Positions 43,932-51,496 of a stretch of 64,000 nucleotides of DNA are shown one piece after another; within the stretch, counting starts at the first letter, position 1; each line of letters opens with the position of its first letter. This DNA comes from an uncultured Dehalococcoidia bacterium. Its GTDB lineage: Bacteria > Chloroflexota > Dehalococcoidia > Lucifugimonadales > GCA-2712585. The translations under genes and the position numbers were made by a program. A model generated the notes under the pieces. That model made no database searches. It had not been told where the DNA came from and saw only the letters and a program-made list of their open reading frames with translations. The DNA is taken from positions 496,001 to 560,000 of the forward strand of contig OY282371.1 in NCBI GenBank assembly GCA_958295715.1. Direction: 5' to 3'.

Positions 43932-44119
43932 ACTGTCGTCGCCCTCCGCACTTGCAAATGCGGGCCTCTACGCCCGTGTATCCCTTCGGAGCGGCTTGAC
44001 GATGGCGCGGGGGGTGTCTTACTCCCGCACGGCGCAGCGGAACCTCAGGGGACCGCTCGCCCTATGACGGCCGACGCGCCCCCCGCGCCAGTCTTGTAGA
44101 TTGGCCTCCCTACAAGACT
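43932..44119 (-). ncRNA. Candidate bridge RNA of the IS110 element
   Basis: Transcribed in the transposase sense, this stretch folds as three hairpins. First, a 10-bp stem AGTCTTGTAG/CTACAAGACT (44090-44119). Second, a large loop closed by the 11-bp stem GGCGCGGGGGG/CCCCCCGCGCC (44079-44089 with 44004-44014). Third, a loop closed by TCGTC/GACGA and GCC-CTCCG/CGGAG-GGC (about 43987-44002 with 43935-43948). The second loop carries CCGTCAT (44064-44070), identical to the left target, and GCGGGAGT (44021-44028), complementary to the right target ATTCCCGC with one G-T wobble. The third carries AGGGATAC (43978-43985), identical to the element's right end, and TGCAAGT (43950-43956), complementary to the left end ACTTGTA with one wobble. 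This is the guide layout known for IS621. Exact RNA ends are unknown. Confidence 0.85.
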
Positions 44120-44135
44120 TTTTCAACATACAAAT

Positions 44136-44449
44136 GACGGAAGGGAGGAGGGAATCCATCTTTCCCTATTCCCTGCTAACAACATCGCCCTCCTTTGACA
44201 GCGCTCCGGGTTGAGCCGGCAGGCTGGGCCGAGGGCGTGAGAGCGACACATTGGCCGGTTTGGGTTGGAGTCTTCCTGGATTCCCGCCTACGCGGGAATG
44301 ACGGATAAGAGGGATGGGAATGCCGGGTGTGGAAACGGGAATCCATCCCTTCTGGCGCGCGCCAAGGCTGGGGTTAACCGGCGCTGGACTGACCTCGCCG
44401 CGGCGTACCGCGCGCACAGCTAAGGGAGGCGTTTCTGCTCCAGCCTGTC
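44136..44449. repeat. Repeat island 8, a diverged copy of the 165-bp mosaic unit
   Basis: Gene-free. Begins with GACGG of the split palindrome. Bases about 44185-44300 resemble the spacer at 1830-1935 (CGCCCTCCTTTGACAGCG, GGGCGTGAGAGCGACACATT, GTCTTCCTGGATTCCC) and end in a palindrome with a GCCTACGC loop near 44280-44299. No further recognisable feature up to 44449. Confidence 0.75.
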
Positions 44450-45037
44450 CTATCCTCCCAGAGGCGCGGCGGCCAGCTCGCGGTACACGGCCCCCTCCGG
44501 GGTCAGGACGCTGTGGATTAGGGACACGCGCCGCGCCTCCCAGGAGTCACCGGGCGCGCCCGCCCCCGTCACCGCGGCCATCGTTCCTGCCGCCTTCATA
44601 ACGTCAAGGCTCTTGGCGTAGAGAGGGCCGCTTTTCACCCTTCCCAGGGTTAGATGCGGCGCAAACCTTCTCCGGTCCCGCGCGAACCCCAAGGCCGCCA
44701 TCCGGTCTTCAACGGACTCTTGCAGGCGGCGCAGTCCATCCAGGTCTCCCTCCACCCCCACCCAGATAACCCGCGGGTTCCCGGCCGTGGGGAAGACGCC
44801 CAGGGGTCCCAGGCTCAGCCGTATGGGACCGGCTTCTTGGGCCGCCTCGCTCATCCCCCCGGCTATTCCGTCCACCAGGTTGGGGTTCACGTCTCCCAGG
44901 AACCGGAGGGTCAGGTGGACGCCTTCGGGTCTGACCCACCGTATTCCCTGCGCCCCCGCCTCTCGCAGGCCGCCGGTCAGGGCGGCCAGGGACTCCCGGA
45001 CGCGGGCGGGCGGTTCTATTGCTATGAAGGTTCGCAT
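44450..45037 (-). CDS. thpR: RNA 2',3'-cyclic phosphodiesterase (2'-5' RNA ligase family)
   Basis: 195-residue 2H phosphoesterase. The two HxTx motifs are HLTLRFLGDV and HLTLGRVKSG; FIAIEPPARVRESL starts the fold. The family hydrolyses 2',3'-cyclic phosphates and can join 2'-5' ends in vitro; its natural role is uncertain. The start lies 16 bases inside the upstream glycosylase gene, so it is the third gene of a coupled run. Confidence 0.9.
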   Translation of the reverse strand: MRTFIAIEPPARVRESLAALTGGLREAGAQGIRWVRPEGVHLTLRFLGDVNPNLVDGIAGGMSEAAQEAGPIRLSLGPLGVFPTAGNPRVIWVGVEGDLDGLRRLQESVEDRMAALGFARDRRRFAPHLTLGRVKSGPLYAKSLDVMKAAGTMAAVTGAGAPGDSWEARRVSLIHSVLTPEGAVYRELAAAPLGG

Positions 45038-45579
45038 TGGGGACTCGGCCCATCCTTCAAGCAGTCTCGCAGCTCCTTGAGGCTGCGGAGCCAACCCGCC
45101 AGCGCATCCAGTGAGTACTGGGCGTTGGCGGGGCTGGGGTTGGGCACGACGAAGACGGTGGAGGAACCAATGGGCCGTTCCTGAAGGCCGAGCCTGGGCT
45201 TCGCCGGCGCTCCCTCGGCGTGGCGCAGGTACTGCGAGTAGGCCATGACCCCGTGGAAGCAGACTATCAGGGGCTGGAAACGCTCCAGCTTCTCTTTGAG
45301 GACAGGCGCCCATTGGCGGAAGTCCTGGGCCTTAAGCCCGGAGGCCTGCTTGGAGGGACGCTTCACCACGTCGGTGAAGCCGACGCCGTCCTCAAGGAGG
45401 GTGTGGTCGTCCTCGGGGGACACGGGGCGGCTCACCAGCCCGGAGCGGTTGAGGGCGGCCCAAAACCTGTTGCGCGGATTGGCGAAGTAGCGCCCCCGCT
45501 CCACCGAATACTGGGATGGGTTCAGTCCCACCATGGCTATGTCCAGCCCACGGCGCAGGTAGTCGGGCAGGGTTTTCAT
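45022..45579 (-). CDS. mug: G/U mismatch-specific DNA glycosylase (Mug/TDG family)
   Basis: 185-residue uracil-DNA-glycosylase-fold protein. Motif 1 VGLNPSQYSVERGRYFANP with NRFWAALNRSG matches Mug/TDG (family 2), and motif 2 VVPNPSPANAQYS matches the NPSG-type intercalation loop. Between them, GFTDVVKRPSKQASGL is also typical. It removes uracil or alkylated bases. The ATG overlaps the stop of the amidohydrolase by four bases. Confidence 0.9.
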   Translation of the reverse strand: MKTLPDYLRRGLDIAMVGLNPSQYSVERGRYFANPRNRFWAALNRSGLVSRPVSPEDDHTLLEDGVGFTDVVKRPSKQASGLKAQDFRQWAPVLKEKLERFQPLIVCFHGVMAYSQYLRHAEGAPAKPRLGLQERPIGSSTVFVVPNPSPANAQYSLDALAGWLRSLKELRDCLKDGPSPQCEPS

Positions 45580-46430
45580 TCCGGCGCGTCGCCAAGGCCC
45601 AGGAGCCGCTTGGCGTTTCCCCCGAGGATGGCCGCCTTCTGCGCCCCGGTCAGGGAGCTTTCCCTCACCTGCTTTATGACCCGTCGCTGGGGGAGGAGCG
45701 GGTAGTCGACGCCCAGCAGGATTCGTTCCGCTCCCACCAGTCCCGCCACCGTTTCGAACACCTTGGGGCCGTAGAGGAAGGGCGAGGCGGCGCAGTCGAA
45801 GTAGACGTTTTCCAACCCCCGCGCCACCTCCGGCATCAGCCCGTAGAAGGGGAGGCCGCCGCCCCAGTGGGCGCATACGATGACGTTGTTGGGGAAGTTT
45901 TGTATGAAGGCCCACAGCCTGCCGGGGGTGGTCGCGCCCTTGCCGGGGTAGAGGTGTCCCGCCGGCTCGGAGCCGTGGACGAGGGTAATGAGGTTAAGCT
46001 CCTTGGCGGCGTCCATGAGGGGCGCCATCCCCTTGTAACCGGTGATGTCGAAGCCCTGGCTGTCGGGGTGGAGCTCGCCGATTCCCACGGCCCCTTCAGC
46101 CGCGCATCGTTCCACCTCGCGGAGGGCGGCGGCTCCCCAGGCGGGATTCACCGAGCAGAAGGGGATGATTCGTCCCGGATGCTCCTTGGCGGCGCTGAGG
46201 ATGTAGTCGTTGGCCTCTTGAGCCGTCGGCAAGTCCGACCAGCCTATGCCCATGGCCACGGTGACATCCACCCCGGCCCGCTCCATGGCATCCAGCAGGT
46301 CCGGGGCGTCGGCCAGCTTCGCCGCGGGGTTGGAGAAGAGTTCGGCGAAGGTGGCGTCGGCCTTCCTAATCTCACCGCGCCGGTCCTTGAAGGAGGGCGG
46401 GTGCAGGTGTGAGTGAAAGTCAATTATCAT
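45576..46430 (-). CDS. Amidohydrolase 2 family metal-dependent hydrolase
   Basis: 284-residue TIM-barrel protein of the ACMSD/amidohydrolase-2 type. Metal ligands: IIDFHSHLHPP at the N-terminus, VHGSEPAGH, CAHWGGGLPF and the final Asp in LLGVDYPLLP. The reaction is unknown (decarboxylase or hydrolase). It heads a run with mug and thpR, with four-base and 16-base overlaps. A -10-like TACTAT/TATACT lies 10-12 bases before the ATG. Confidence 0.85.
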   Translation of the reverse strand: MIIDFHSHLHPPSFKDRRGEIRKADATFAELFSNPAAKLADAPDLLDAMERAGVDVTVAMGIGWSDLPTAQEANDYILSAAKEHPGRIIPFCSVNPAWGAAALREVERCAAEGAVGIGELHPDSQGFDITGYKGMAPLMDAAKELNLITLVHGSEPAGHLYPGKGATTPGRLWAFIQNFPNNVIVCAHWGGGLPFYGLMPEVARGLENVYFDCAASPFLYGPKVFETVAGLVGAERILLGVDYPLLPQRRVIKQVRESSLTGAQKAAILGGNAKRLLGLGDAPE

Positions 46431-46470
46431 GGTGGCCGCTATAGTATAGGCGTCGTTTTGGTTCCTACGC

Positions 46471-46499
46471 TAGACACCCCCAAGGGCCGTTGATATAAT
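46471..46499 (+). promoter_or_regulatory. Promoter of the split transketolase genes
   Basis: TAGACA (46471-46476), 17 bases, TATAAT (46494-46499), with TGA before the -10 box giving an extended -10 (TGATATAAT). Predicted start near 46506, about 25 bases before the GTG at 46531. Confidence 0.7.
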
Positions 46500-46530
46500 G
46501 CGCCATCGAAACCCCCTAGCCTGATGTGGA

Positions 46531-47388
46531 GTGACGGGAATTTTGGACGACCACGGGGCCATTCGCGCCGGTGAAGCGCGGCCAAGCGTTGAGGAGATGG
46601 AGGCCATCGCCAAGGGATTGCGGCGAAACATCCTTAGGATGATATTCACCGCCGGCAGCGGTCACCCCGGCGGCTCCCTCTCCGAGATAGACCTTCTCAC
46701 CGCCCTGTACTTCGGCGTTATGAAGACGGACCCCGGGAACCCACGGTGGGAGGGCAGGGACCGCTTCATCCTGAGCAAGGCCCACGCCTGCCCCGGCCTA
46801 TACGCGGTTCTGGCGCGAAAGGGGTTCTTCCCCGAGGAGGAGTTGTTGAGCTTCCGGCAGATTGACAGCCGCCTTCAGGGGCACGCCCACGTGATGACCC
46901 CCGGCGTCGAGATGAGCTCCGGCTCCCTGGGCCAGGGGTTGTCCTTCGGCGTCGGCTGCGCCTTGGCGGCCCGGGCCGACGGCGCGCGGCGCCGCGTCTA
47001 CGTCATGCTGGGCGACGGCGAGTGCGACGAGGGGCAGGTGTGGGAGGCGGCCATGTCTGCCGCCCACTACGGCTTGGACAACCTCACCGCCATCGTTGAC
47101 CGCAACCGCATTCAGAATGACCGCTTCACCGACGACGTTATGAAGTTGGAGCCTCTGGCCGACAAGTGGCTCGCCTTCGGCTGGCGAGTCCTGGAGGTCG
47201 ACGGCCACCGGATGGGAGATATCCTGTCCACCTTCAAGCAGGCCGCGGAGTCCCAAGGGCGTCCCTCGGTCATCATAGCCAGTACCGTCAAGGGGAAGGG
47301 CGTAAGTTTCATGGAGAACAACCCCGCCTTTCACGGGGCCGCTCCCAGCCGGGAGGAGTACGATAAGGCCATGCTGGAGTTGGCCTGA
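46531..47388 (+). CDS. Transketolase, N-terminal subunit
   Basis: 285 residues with the thiamine-diphosphate and metal-binding half of transketolase: GSGHPGGSLSEIDLLTALY, SKAHACPGLYA, SSGSLGQGLSFGVG and the ThDP motif MLGDGECDEGQVWEA with IVDRNRIQND. Split transketolases are common in archaea and Chloroflexota. GTG 46531 is used as start; a TTG at 46543 is possible. The C-terminal subunit follows nine bases later. The related sugar-transfer step or pathway cannot be specified. Confidence 0.9.
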   Translation: MTGILDDHGAIRAGEARPSVEEMEAIAKGLRRNILRMIFTAGSGHPGGSLSEIDLLTALYFGVMKTDPGNPRWEGRDRFILSKAHACPGLYAVLARKGFFPEEELLSFRQIDSRLQGHAHVMTPGVEMSSGSLGQGLSFGVGCALAARADGARRRVYVMLGDGECDEGQVWEAAMSAAHYGLDNLTAIVDRNRIQNDRFTDDVMKLEPLADKWLAFGWRVLEVDGHRMGDILSTFKQAAESQGRPSVIIASTVKGKGVSFMENNPAFHGAAPSREEYDKAMLELA

Positions 47389-47396
47389 GGCGCGCC

Positions 47397-48347
47397 GTGG
47401 CTATATCCTTTTCCAACGCATCCACACGGGAGACCTACGGCAAGGTATTGGTGGAGTTGGGCCGCGAGAACCCCGACATCGTGGTCTTGGGCGGCGACCT
47501 GAACAAGTCCACCTTCGTGCATCTCTTCGCCCAGGAGTTCCCCGACCGCTTTTACGACTTCGGCCCCGCCGAGCAGAACATTATGGGCGTGGCGGCGGGG
47601 ATGGCGGCGTCGGGCAAGACCCCCTTCGTGAGCACCTTCGCCGTCTTCGGCATGTGCCGCCCCTTCGACCAGGTGCGGATTAGCGTGGCTCAGCCGCGCC
47701 TGAACGTGAAGATAGTGTGCACCCACGCCGGCATCCTCACCGGCGAGGACGGCATGTCGGCCCACGGCATCGAGGACCTGTCCCTGGCCTGCTCCCTTCC
47801 GGGGTTCAACGTGTTGGCCCCCTGCGACGCCGTGGAGACTCGCGAGGCGGTGAGGACCGCCGCCCAGACCCCGGGCCCCTTCTACGTGCGCCTCTACAGG
47901 CCCGCCACGCCGGTGGTGCACCCGGACGGCTGCGACTTCGCCCTGGGCAGGGGCGAGGTTATGCGCCAGGGCTTGGACGCTTCCATCTTCGCCACCGGGG
48001 TGATGGTGGCCACGGCCCTCCAAGCCGCCGAGTCCCTGGTTCAGGAGGGTGTCCAGTGCCGCGTGGTCAACATCCACACCCTCAGCCCCCTTGACGAGGA
48101 GGTCATCGCCGAGGCGTCCAGGGACACGGGGGCGGTGGTCACCGTCGAGGAGCACCTGGCCCACGGCGGGTTGGGCAGCCGCGTCGCCCAGGCCCTGGGG
48201 CGCAAGGCCCCGGCCCCCCTGGAGATGGTGGCCTTGGAGGGCTACACCGAATCGGGCGCCCCGGACCTGCTCATGGAGAAGTACCGTCTGTCGCAGCGGG
48301 ACGTTGAGGCGGCGGTCAGGAAGGCGATAGGGCGAAAGGCCGGCTAG
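47397..48347 (+). CDS. Transketolase, C-terminal subunit
   Basis: 316 residues: pyrimidine-binding domain with FYDFGPAEQNIMGVAAGMA (catalytic Glu in AEQN), AVFGMCRPFDQVR, GEDGMSAHGIEDL, and the C-terminal transketolase domain (FATGVMVATALQAAE, VVNIHTLSPLD, VEEHLAHGGLGS). Starts with GTG 47397. The last 11 codons (AVRKAIGRKAG) are the founder of the downstream 76-bp tandem array. Confidence 0.9.
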   Translation: MAISFSNASTRETYGKVLVELGRENPDIVVLGGDLNKSTFVHLFAQEFPDRFYDFGPAEQNIMGVAAGMAASGKTPFVSTFAVFGMCRPFDQVRISVAQPRLNVKIVCTHAGILTGEDGMSAHGIEDLSLACSLPGFNVLAPCDAVETREAVRTAAQTPGPFYVRLYRPATPVVHPDGCDFALGRGEVMRQGLDASIFATGVMVATALQAAESLVQEGVQCRVVNIHTLSPLDEEVIAEASRDTGAVVTVEEHLAHGGLGSRVAQALGRKAPAPLEMVALEGYTESGAPDLLMEKYRLSQRDVEAAVRKAIGRKAG

Positions 48348-48756
48348 ACCCCAGCGCCGCGCATGAGACGCGGCTCAAATAGGGGCGGTGGTCAGGAAGG
48401 CCATAGGGCGAAAGGCCGGCTGACTCCGGGGGCCGCGCATGAGATGCGGCTCAAATGGGAGCGGCGGTCAGGAAGGCGATAGGGCGCAAGGCCGGCTGAC
48501 CCCGGGGGCCGCGCATGAGATGCGGCTTAAATAGGAGCGGCGGTCAGGAATGCGATAGGGCGAAAGGCCGGCTGACCCCGGGGGCCGCGCATGAGACGCG
48601 GCCCAAATAGGAGCGGCGGTCAGGAAGGCGATAGAGCGAAAGGCCGGCTAGACCCCAGGCGCCGCGCTTCAGATGCGGCTCAAATAGTAGCGGCGGTCAG
48701 GAAGGCGATAGGGCGAAAGGCCGGCTAGACCCTGGGGGCCGCGCTTGAGGGGCGGC
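48303..48756. repeat. 76-bp tandem array derived from the transketolase 3' end
   Basis: GTCAGG marks six copies at 48315 (inside the gene), 48391, 48467, 48543, 48619 and 48696 (period 76, last 77). Each unit has the 3' coding end (GCGGCGGTCAGGAAGGCGAT and following bases to CGGCTAG or CGGCTGA) plus about 36 bases of 3' flank with an inverted repeat GCCGC...GCGGC. The first stop codon is kept or changed to TGA in the copies. It fills the gap to the convergent ybaB stop. Confidence 0.92.
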
Positions 48757-49056
48757 TCACATAAGCCCCGGAATCTTCATGCCGCCCGTCAACGCCCCCA
48801 ACTTCTTGCCCGTCATGTCCTGGGCCTTGGCGGCGGCGTCGTTGAAGGCCGCGGCCACCATGTCCTGAAGCAGTTCGACATCCTCAGCCGCTTCGGGGGC
48901 AATCTCCACCGATTCCACCGTGTGCTTGCCCGTCATCACCACCCTAACCGCCCCGCCGCCGGCGCTGCCCTCCACCGTGGCCGACTCCAACTCCTCCTGG
49001 GCCTTCTGGAGCCGCGCCTGAAGCTGTTGGGCCTGCTTTATCATATTCCTATTCAT
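48757..49056 (-). CDS. ybaB: YbaB/EbfC-family nucleoid-associated protein
   Basis: 99-residue DNA-binding protein: MNRNMIKQAQQLQARLQKAQEE helix, VEGSAGGGAVRVVMTGKHTVESVEI beta-hairpin (in two parts), and AAFNDAAAKAQDMTGKK. It overlaps the dnaX end by eight bases, the common dnaX-ybaB pair; recR, usually next, is not here. Confidence 0.93.
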   Translation of the reverse strand: MNRNMIKQAQQLQARLQKAQEELESATVEGSAGGGAVRVVMTGKHTVESVEIAPEAAEDVELLQDMVAAAFNDAAAKAQDMTGKKLGALTGGMKIPGLM

Positions 49057-50719
49057 GGATATCCCTCTCCTCTATAATTCGCCCGCCCATCTGCTTGGCC
49101 GTTCTCACCAGCACGCTGTTAGACGCGGCGGCGCGGCTGTTGTTGGCGTCGCCGTGGAGGGTCAGCCGGATGGGGTAGGACTTGCCTAGGAACCGCTCCA
49201 AGGCCTTCGCCAGCGTCTCCCGGCCCCCCACCTCCGCCAACTCCTCCTCCATTCGCTCCATGTTGGACCGGTGGCTGAAGGGAAGGACGAGGTCGCCGTT
49301 TTCAAACTGGGGCGTTTTGCAGTCCTTCAAGAGGGCGCCCAGGAAGAACCGCTTGCCCTTCTGCCGCCTCAGGGCTTGGACGACGCGGCCCCACGCCTCA
49401 AGGGGAGCCTGGGCCCCCTCCTCCAACGGCGGAGGGACAGCGGGCGGCGGCCCCGGAGCCCTGGTCGGGTTGGCGGCCCTCCCGCCTGCCGGGGAGCCAC
49501 GGGCGGGGGGATTCCCGGCGGGGGCCGGGGTCCTTCCGGGGGGACTCGGCTGGCGTTCCCTGCCCCGGGCCGGCGGCGCGGTGGAGCCGGCGGCGGGCGC
49601 GGGAGATGGCCTTGTGGCGGCCGGCGGTTGGCTGGGCGCGGCGGCCTCGGCCAGAGACGCCTCCACCACGGCCAGCTCCAAGGGCAGGGCGGCCCCGGAG
49701 TTGGCGCGCATGTTCACCCCGCCCAGGGCCTTAAGGCAGCGCATGGTCTTGCTGAAATGGGCCTTCTTGGCCAGCCCTTCCACCTCTCTAAGGGTCTCCG
49801 CCTCCATGTCCAGGGTGTCGCCCGCCCCCGACTGCACCATCAGCACGGCCCTAAGGAGTTCCACCGCCTGACGGTGCACCTGCCGCACGTCCACCCCATC
49901 CCTGGCGGCGCGCCCGATGACACCCAGGGCCGATGGCGTGTTGCCCATTAGAAAGTGGGAAACCAGGTCCCGCGCCTCCTGGCTGTGGCCGAGTCCCAGG
50001 ATATCCTTGAGGGCGTCGAAGTTCACCTTCTGCCCAAAGGACACGACCACCTGCTCCAACAGGTTCTCCGCGTCCCTCAGGCTCCCGCCCGCGGCCCTGG
50101 CCAGGGCCTCCAAGGCCTTGGCGTCGGCCTCGATGCCCTCCTCGTTGCAGAGGAACCGCAGCCTTCCCACGATAGTCTCCGAGGCCAGCCGCCGGAAGTC
50201 GAACCGTTGGCACCGGGATATGATGGTCGGCAGTATCTTGTGCGGCTCCGTGGTGCACAGGATGAATATCACGTGGGGCGGCGGCTCCTCCAGGGTCTTG
50301 AGGAAGGCGTTGGAGGCCGCCTCCGTGAGCATGTGGGCCTCGTCGACGATGTAGACCTTGTAACGCCCCTCAACGGGGGAGAAGTTCACCTTGTCCCGGA
50401 TGCTTCGCACCTCGTCGATGCCCCGGTTGCTGGCGGCGTCCATCTCGATGAGGTCTAGGGCGCGGCCCTGGTCCAGGTTCCGGCACTGGGAGCACTGGTT
50501 GTCCGGCTCCCCGTCCTGGGATTGGAGGCAGTTGAGGGTCCTGGCCAGCACCCGGGCGGTGGTGGTCTTGCCGGTGCCCCGTGGCCCGCTGAAGAGGTAG
50601 GCGTGAGACACCCGGTTCTGCAAGACCGCCTGCCTCAGGACGGTGGTCACGTGCTCCTGCCCCGCCAGGTCTTTGAACCTGCGGGGGCGCCATTTGCGAT
50701 ACAAAACCTCGGTGGTCAT
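49049..50719 (-). CDS. dnaX: DNA polymerase III subunit gamma/tau
   Basis: 556 residues. AAA+ clamp-loader ATPase: YRKWRPRRFKDLAGQEHV, Walker A SGPRGTGKTTTARVLA, a zinc module with four Cys (CLQSQDGEPDNQCSQCRN), Walker B VYIVDEAHML, sensor TTEPHKILPTIISRCQRFDFR. A Pro/Ala/Gly-rich linker (about 365-445) precedes a C-terminal domain. No slippery poly-A frameshift site is evident at the gamma/tau boundary. A -10-like TAAAAT (50726-50731) lies six bases from the ATG, suggesting a leaderless mRNA. Confidence 0.95.
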   Translation of the reverse strand: MTTEVLYRKWRPRRFKDLAGQEHVTTVLRQAVLQNRVSHAYLFSGPRGTGKTTTARVLARTLNCLQSQDGEPDNQCSQCRNLDQGRALDLIEMDAASNRGIDEVRSIRDKVNFSPVEGRYKVYIVDEAHMLTEAASNAFLKTLEEPPPHVIFILCTTEPHKILPTIISRCQRFDFRRLASETIVGRLRFLCNEEGIEADAKALEALARAAGGSLRDAENLLEQVVVSFGQKVNFDALKDILGLGHSQEARDLVSHFLMGNTPSALGVIGRAARDGVDVRQVHRQAVELLRAVLMVQSGAGDTLDMEAETLREVEGLAKKAHFSKTMRCLKALGGVNMRANSGAALPLELAVVEASLAEAAAPSQPPAATRPSPAPAAGSTAPPARGRERQPSPPGRTPAPAGNPPARGSPAGGRAANPTRAPGPPPAVPPPLEEGAQAPLEAWGRVVQALRRQKGKRFFLGALLKDCKTPQFENGDLVLPFSHRSNMERMEEELAEVGGRETLAKALERFLGKSYPIRLTLHGDANNSRAAASNSVLVRTAKQMGGRIIEERDIHE

Positions 50720-50792
50720 GGTCTGATTTTACCAGTTATCCGGGGCCTCTGCCTGCCTGACCGCCGGGAAAATCCTGGGACGGCCGGCCCTT

Positions 50793-51320
50793 TCAGACGC
50801 CTTTGGATCCTTCCGAGAACAGGGCCGACAGCGCCCTGTCTTGAAGGCCCCACATGAGCGCCCTTTCATCCTCCCGCTGGTGGTCGAGGCCCAGGAGGTG
50901 CAGGACGCCGTGGACTACCAGCAAGGCCAGTTCCCGCTCCACGCCGCCCTCCGATTCGCCGGCCTGCCGCTTTGCCTGGTCGCAGCAGACGACCACCTCT
51001 CCCAGGTGGCGTTCCTCCCCCGGCGGGGCTGGAAACCACCCCTGGTCATCGGTTGGCGCAGGGCGCAGACGCTCATCGCCCTCCCACTGGCCGGGGTGGT
51101 CGCTGGAAAAGGCCAGGACGTCCGTCACCTCGTCGAGGCCGCGGTACTGCCGGTTGAGGCGCCGGATGACCTCGTCGTCGCACAGGGCCAGGCTCACCAG
51201 ACAGGGCTGGCCGGGGAGGGCGGCGTCCAGGGTCCGGAGAACGGCCCTCCTGAGCATGACGCGGGGCAGAGGGACATCCAGCCCCTGCTGAACGGTTATC
51301 TCCACCCGTCGTTTTGCCAT
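50793..51320 (-). CDS. ybeY: Endoribonuclease YbeY (rRNA maturation factor)
   Basis: 175 residues. The zinc motif HGVLHLLGLDH (H-x3-H-x5-H) is intact, preceded by DEVTDVLAFSSD and the LGEVVVCCDQA strand. YbeY matures 16S rRNA ends and takes part in ribosome quality control. About 30 residues with extra Pro/Glu (near 75-100) enlarge the loop before LGEV. The ATG at 51320 matches the family start. Upstream on the other strand is the sdh operon. Confidence 0.92.
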   Translation of the reverse strand: MAKRRVEITVQQGLDVPLPRVMLRRAVLRTLDAALPGQPCLVSLALCDDEVIRRLNRQYRGLDEVTDVLAFSSDHPGQWEGDERLRPAPTDDQGWFPAPPGEERHLGEVVVCCDQAKRQAGESEGGVERELALLVVHGVLHLLGLDHQREDERALMWGLQDRALSALFSEGSKGV

Positions 51321-51397
51321 CAGCCCCCTGCCCGCCGATGGTATCACGGAAGCCCGTGGAGGGGGAAGGAAGGTTTGGCGGCGCCCCGTTTCCTAAA

Positions 51398-51426
51398 TTG
51401 ACACCCCGCTTGCCCCTGATTACAAT
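51398..51426 (+). promoter_or_regulatory. Promoter of the sdh operon
   Basis: TTGACA (51398-51403), 17 bases, TACAAT (51421-51426): perfect -35, 5 of 6 -10. The predicted start near 51433 leaves a leader of about 64 bases, unusually AT-rich for this genome, ending with AGGAGG (51487-51492) and the TTG at 51497. Confidence 0.75.
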
Positions 51427-51496
51427 TCAACCTTAGATATAGGCCTTAAATATAGAATAGATGCCGAACCCTTTAGGGGCGTTGAGAGGAGGACCC

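Larger units (their letters stand above)
42944..44135 (-). mobile_element. IS110-family insertion sequence inserted in a dRS3-like palindrome
   Basis: About 1.19 kb, with boundaries set by the split target: left flank ends GCGGGA (42943), right flank resumes ATGACGG (44134). Core dinucleotides lie at 42944-42945 and 44134-44135. Read in the transposase sense these are AC at the right end and AT at the left end. The left end upstream of the transposase is long (about 220 bases, 43912-44133) and the right end short (24-26 bases), the arrangement known for IS110-group elements whose left end encodes a bridge RNA. There are no terminal inverted repeats, as expected. Confidence 0.9.

Noticed and set aside
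44090-44124. Intrinsic terminator (10-bp stem followed by five T on the + strand)
   Set aside because: No + strand gene precedes it. In the transposase sense it is the 5' hairpin of the bridge-RNA candidate. A dual role cannot be excluded.
51461-51496. ATG at 51461 as the sdhA start
   Set aside because: No ribosome binding site precedes it, whereas AGGAGG precedes TTG 51497 and the FAD-binding strand starts right after that codon.
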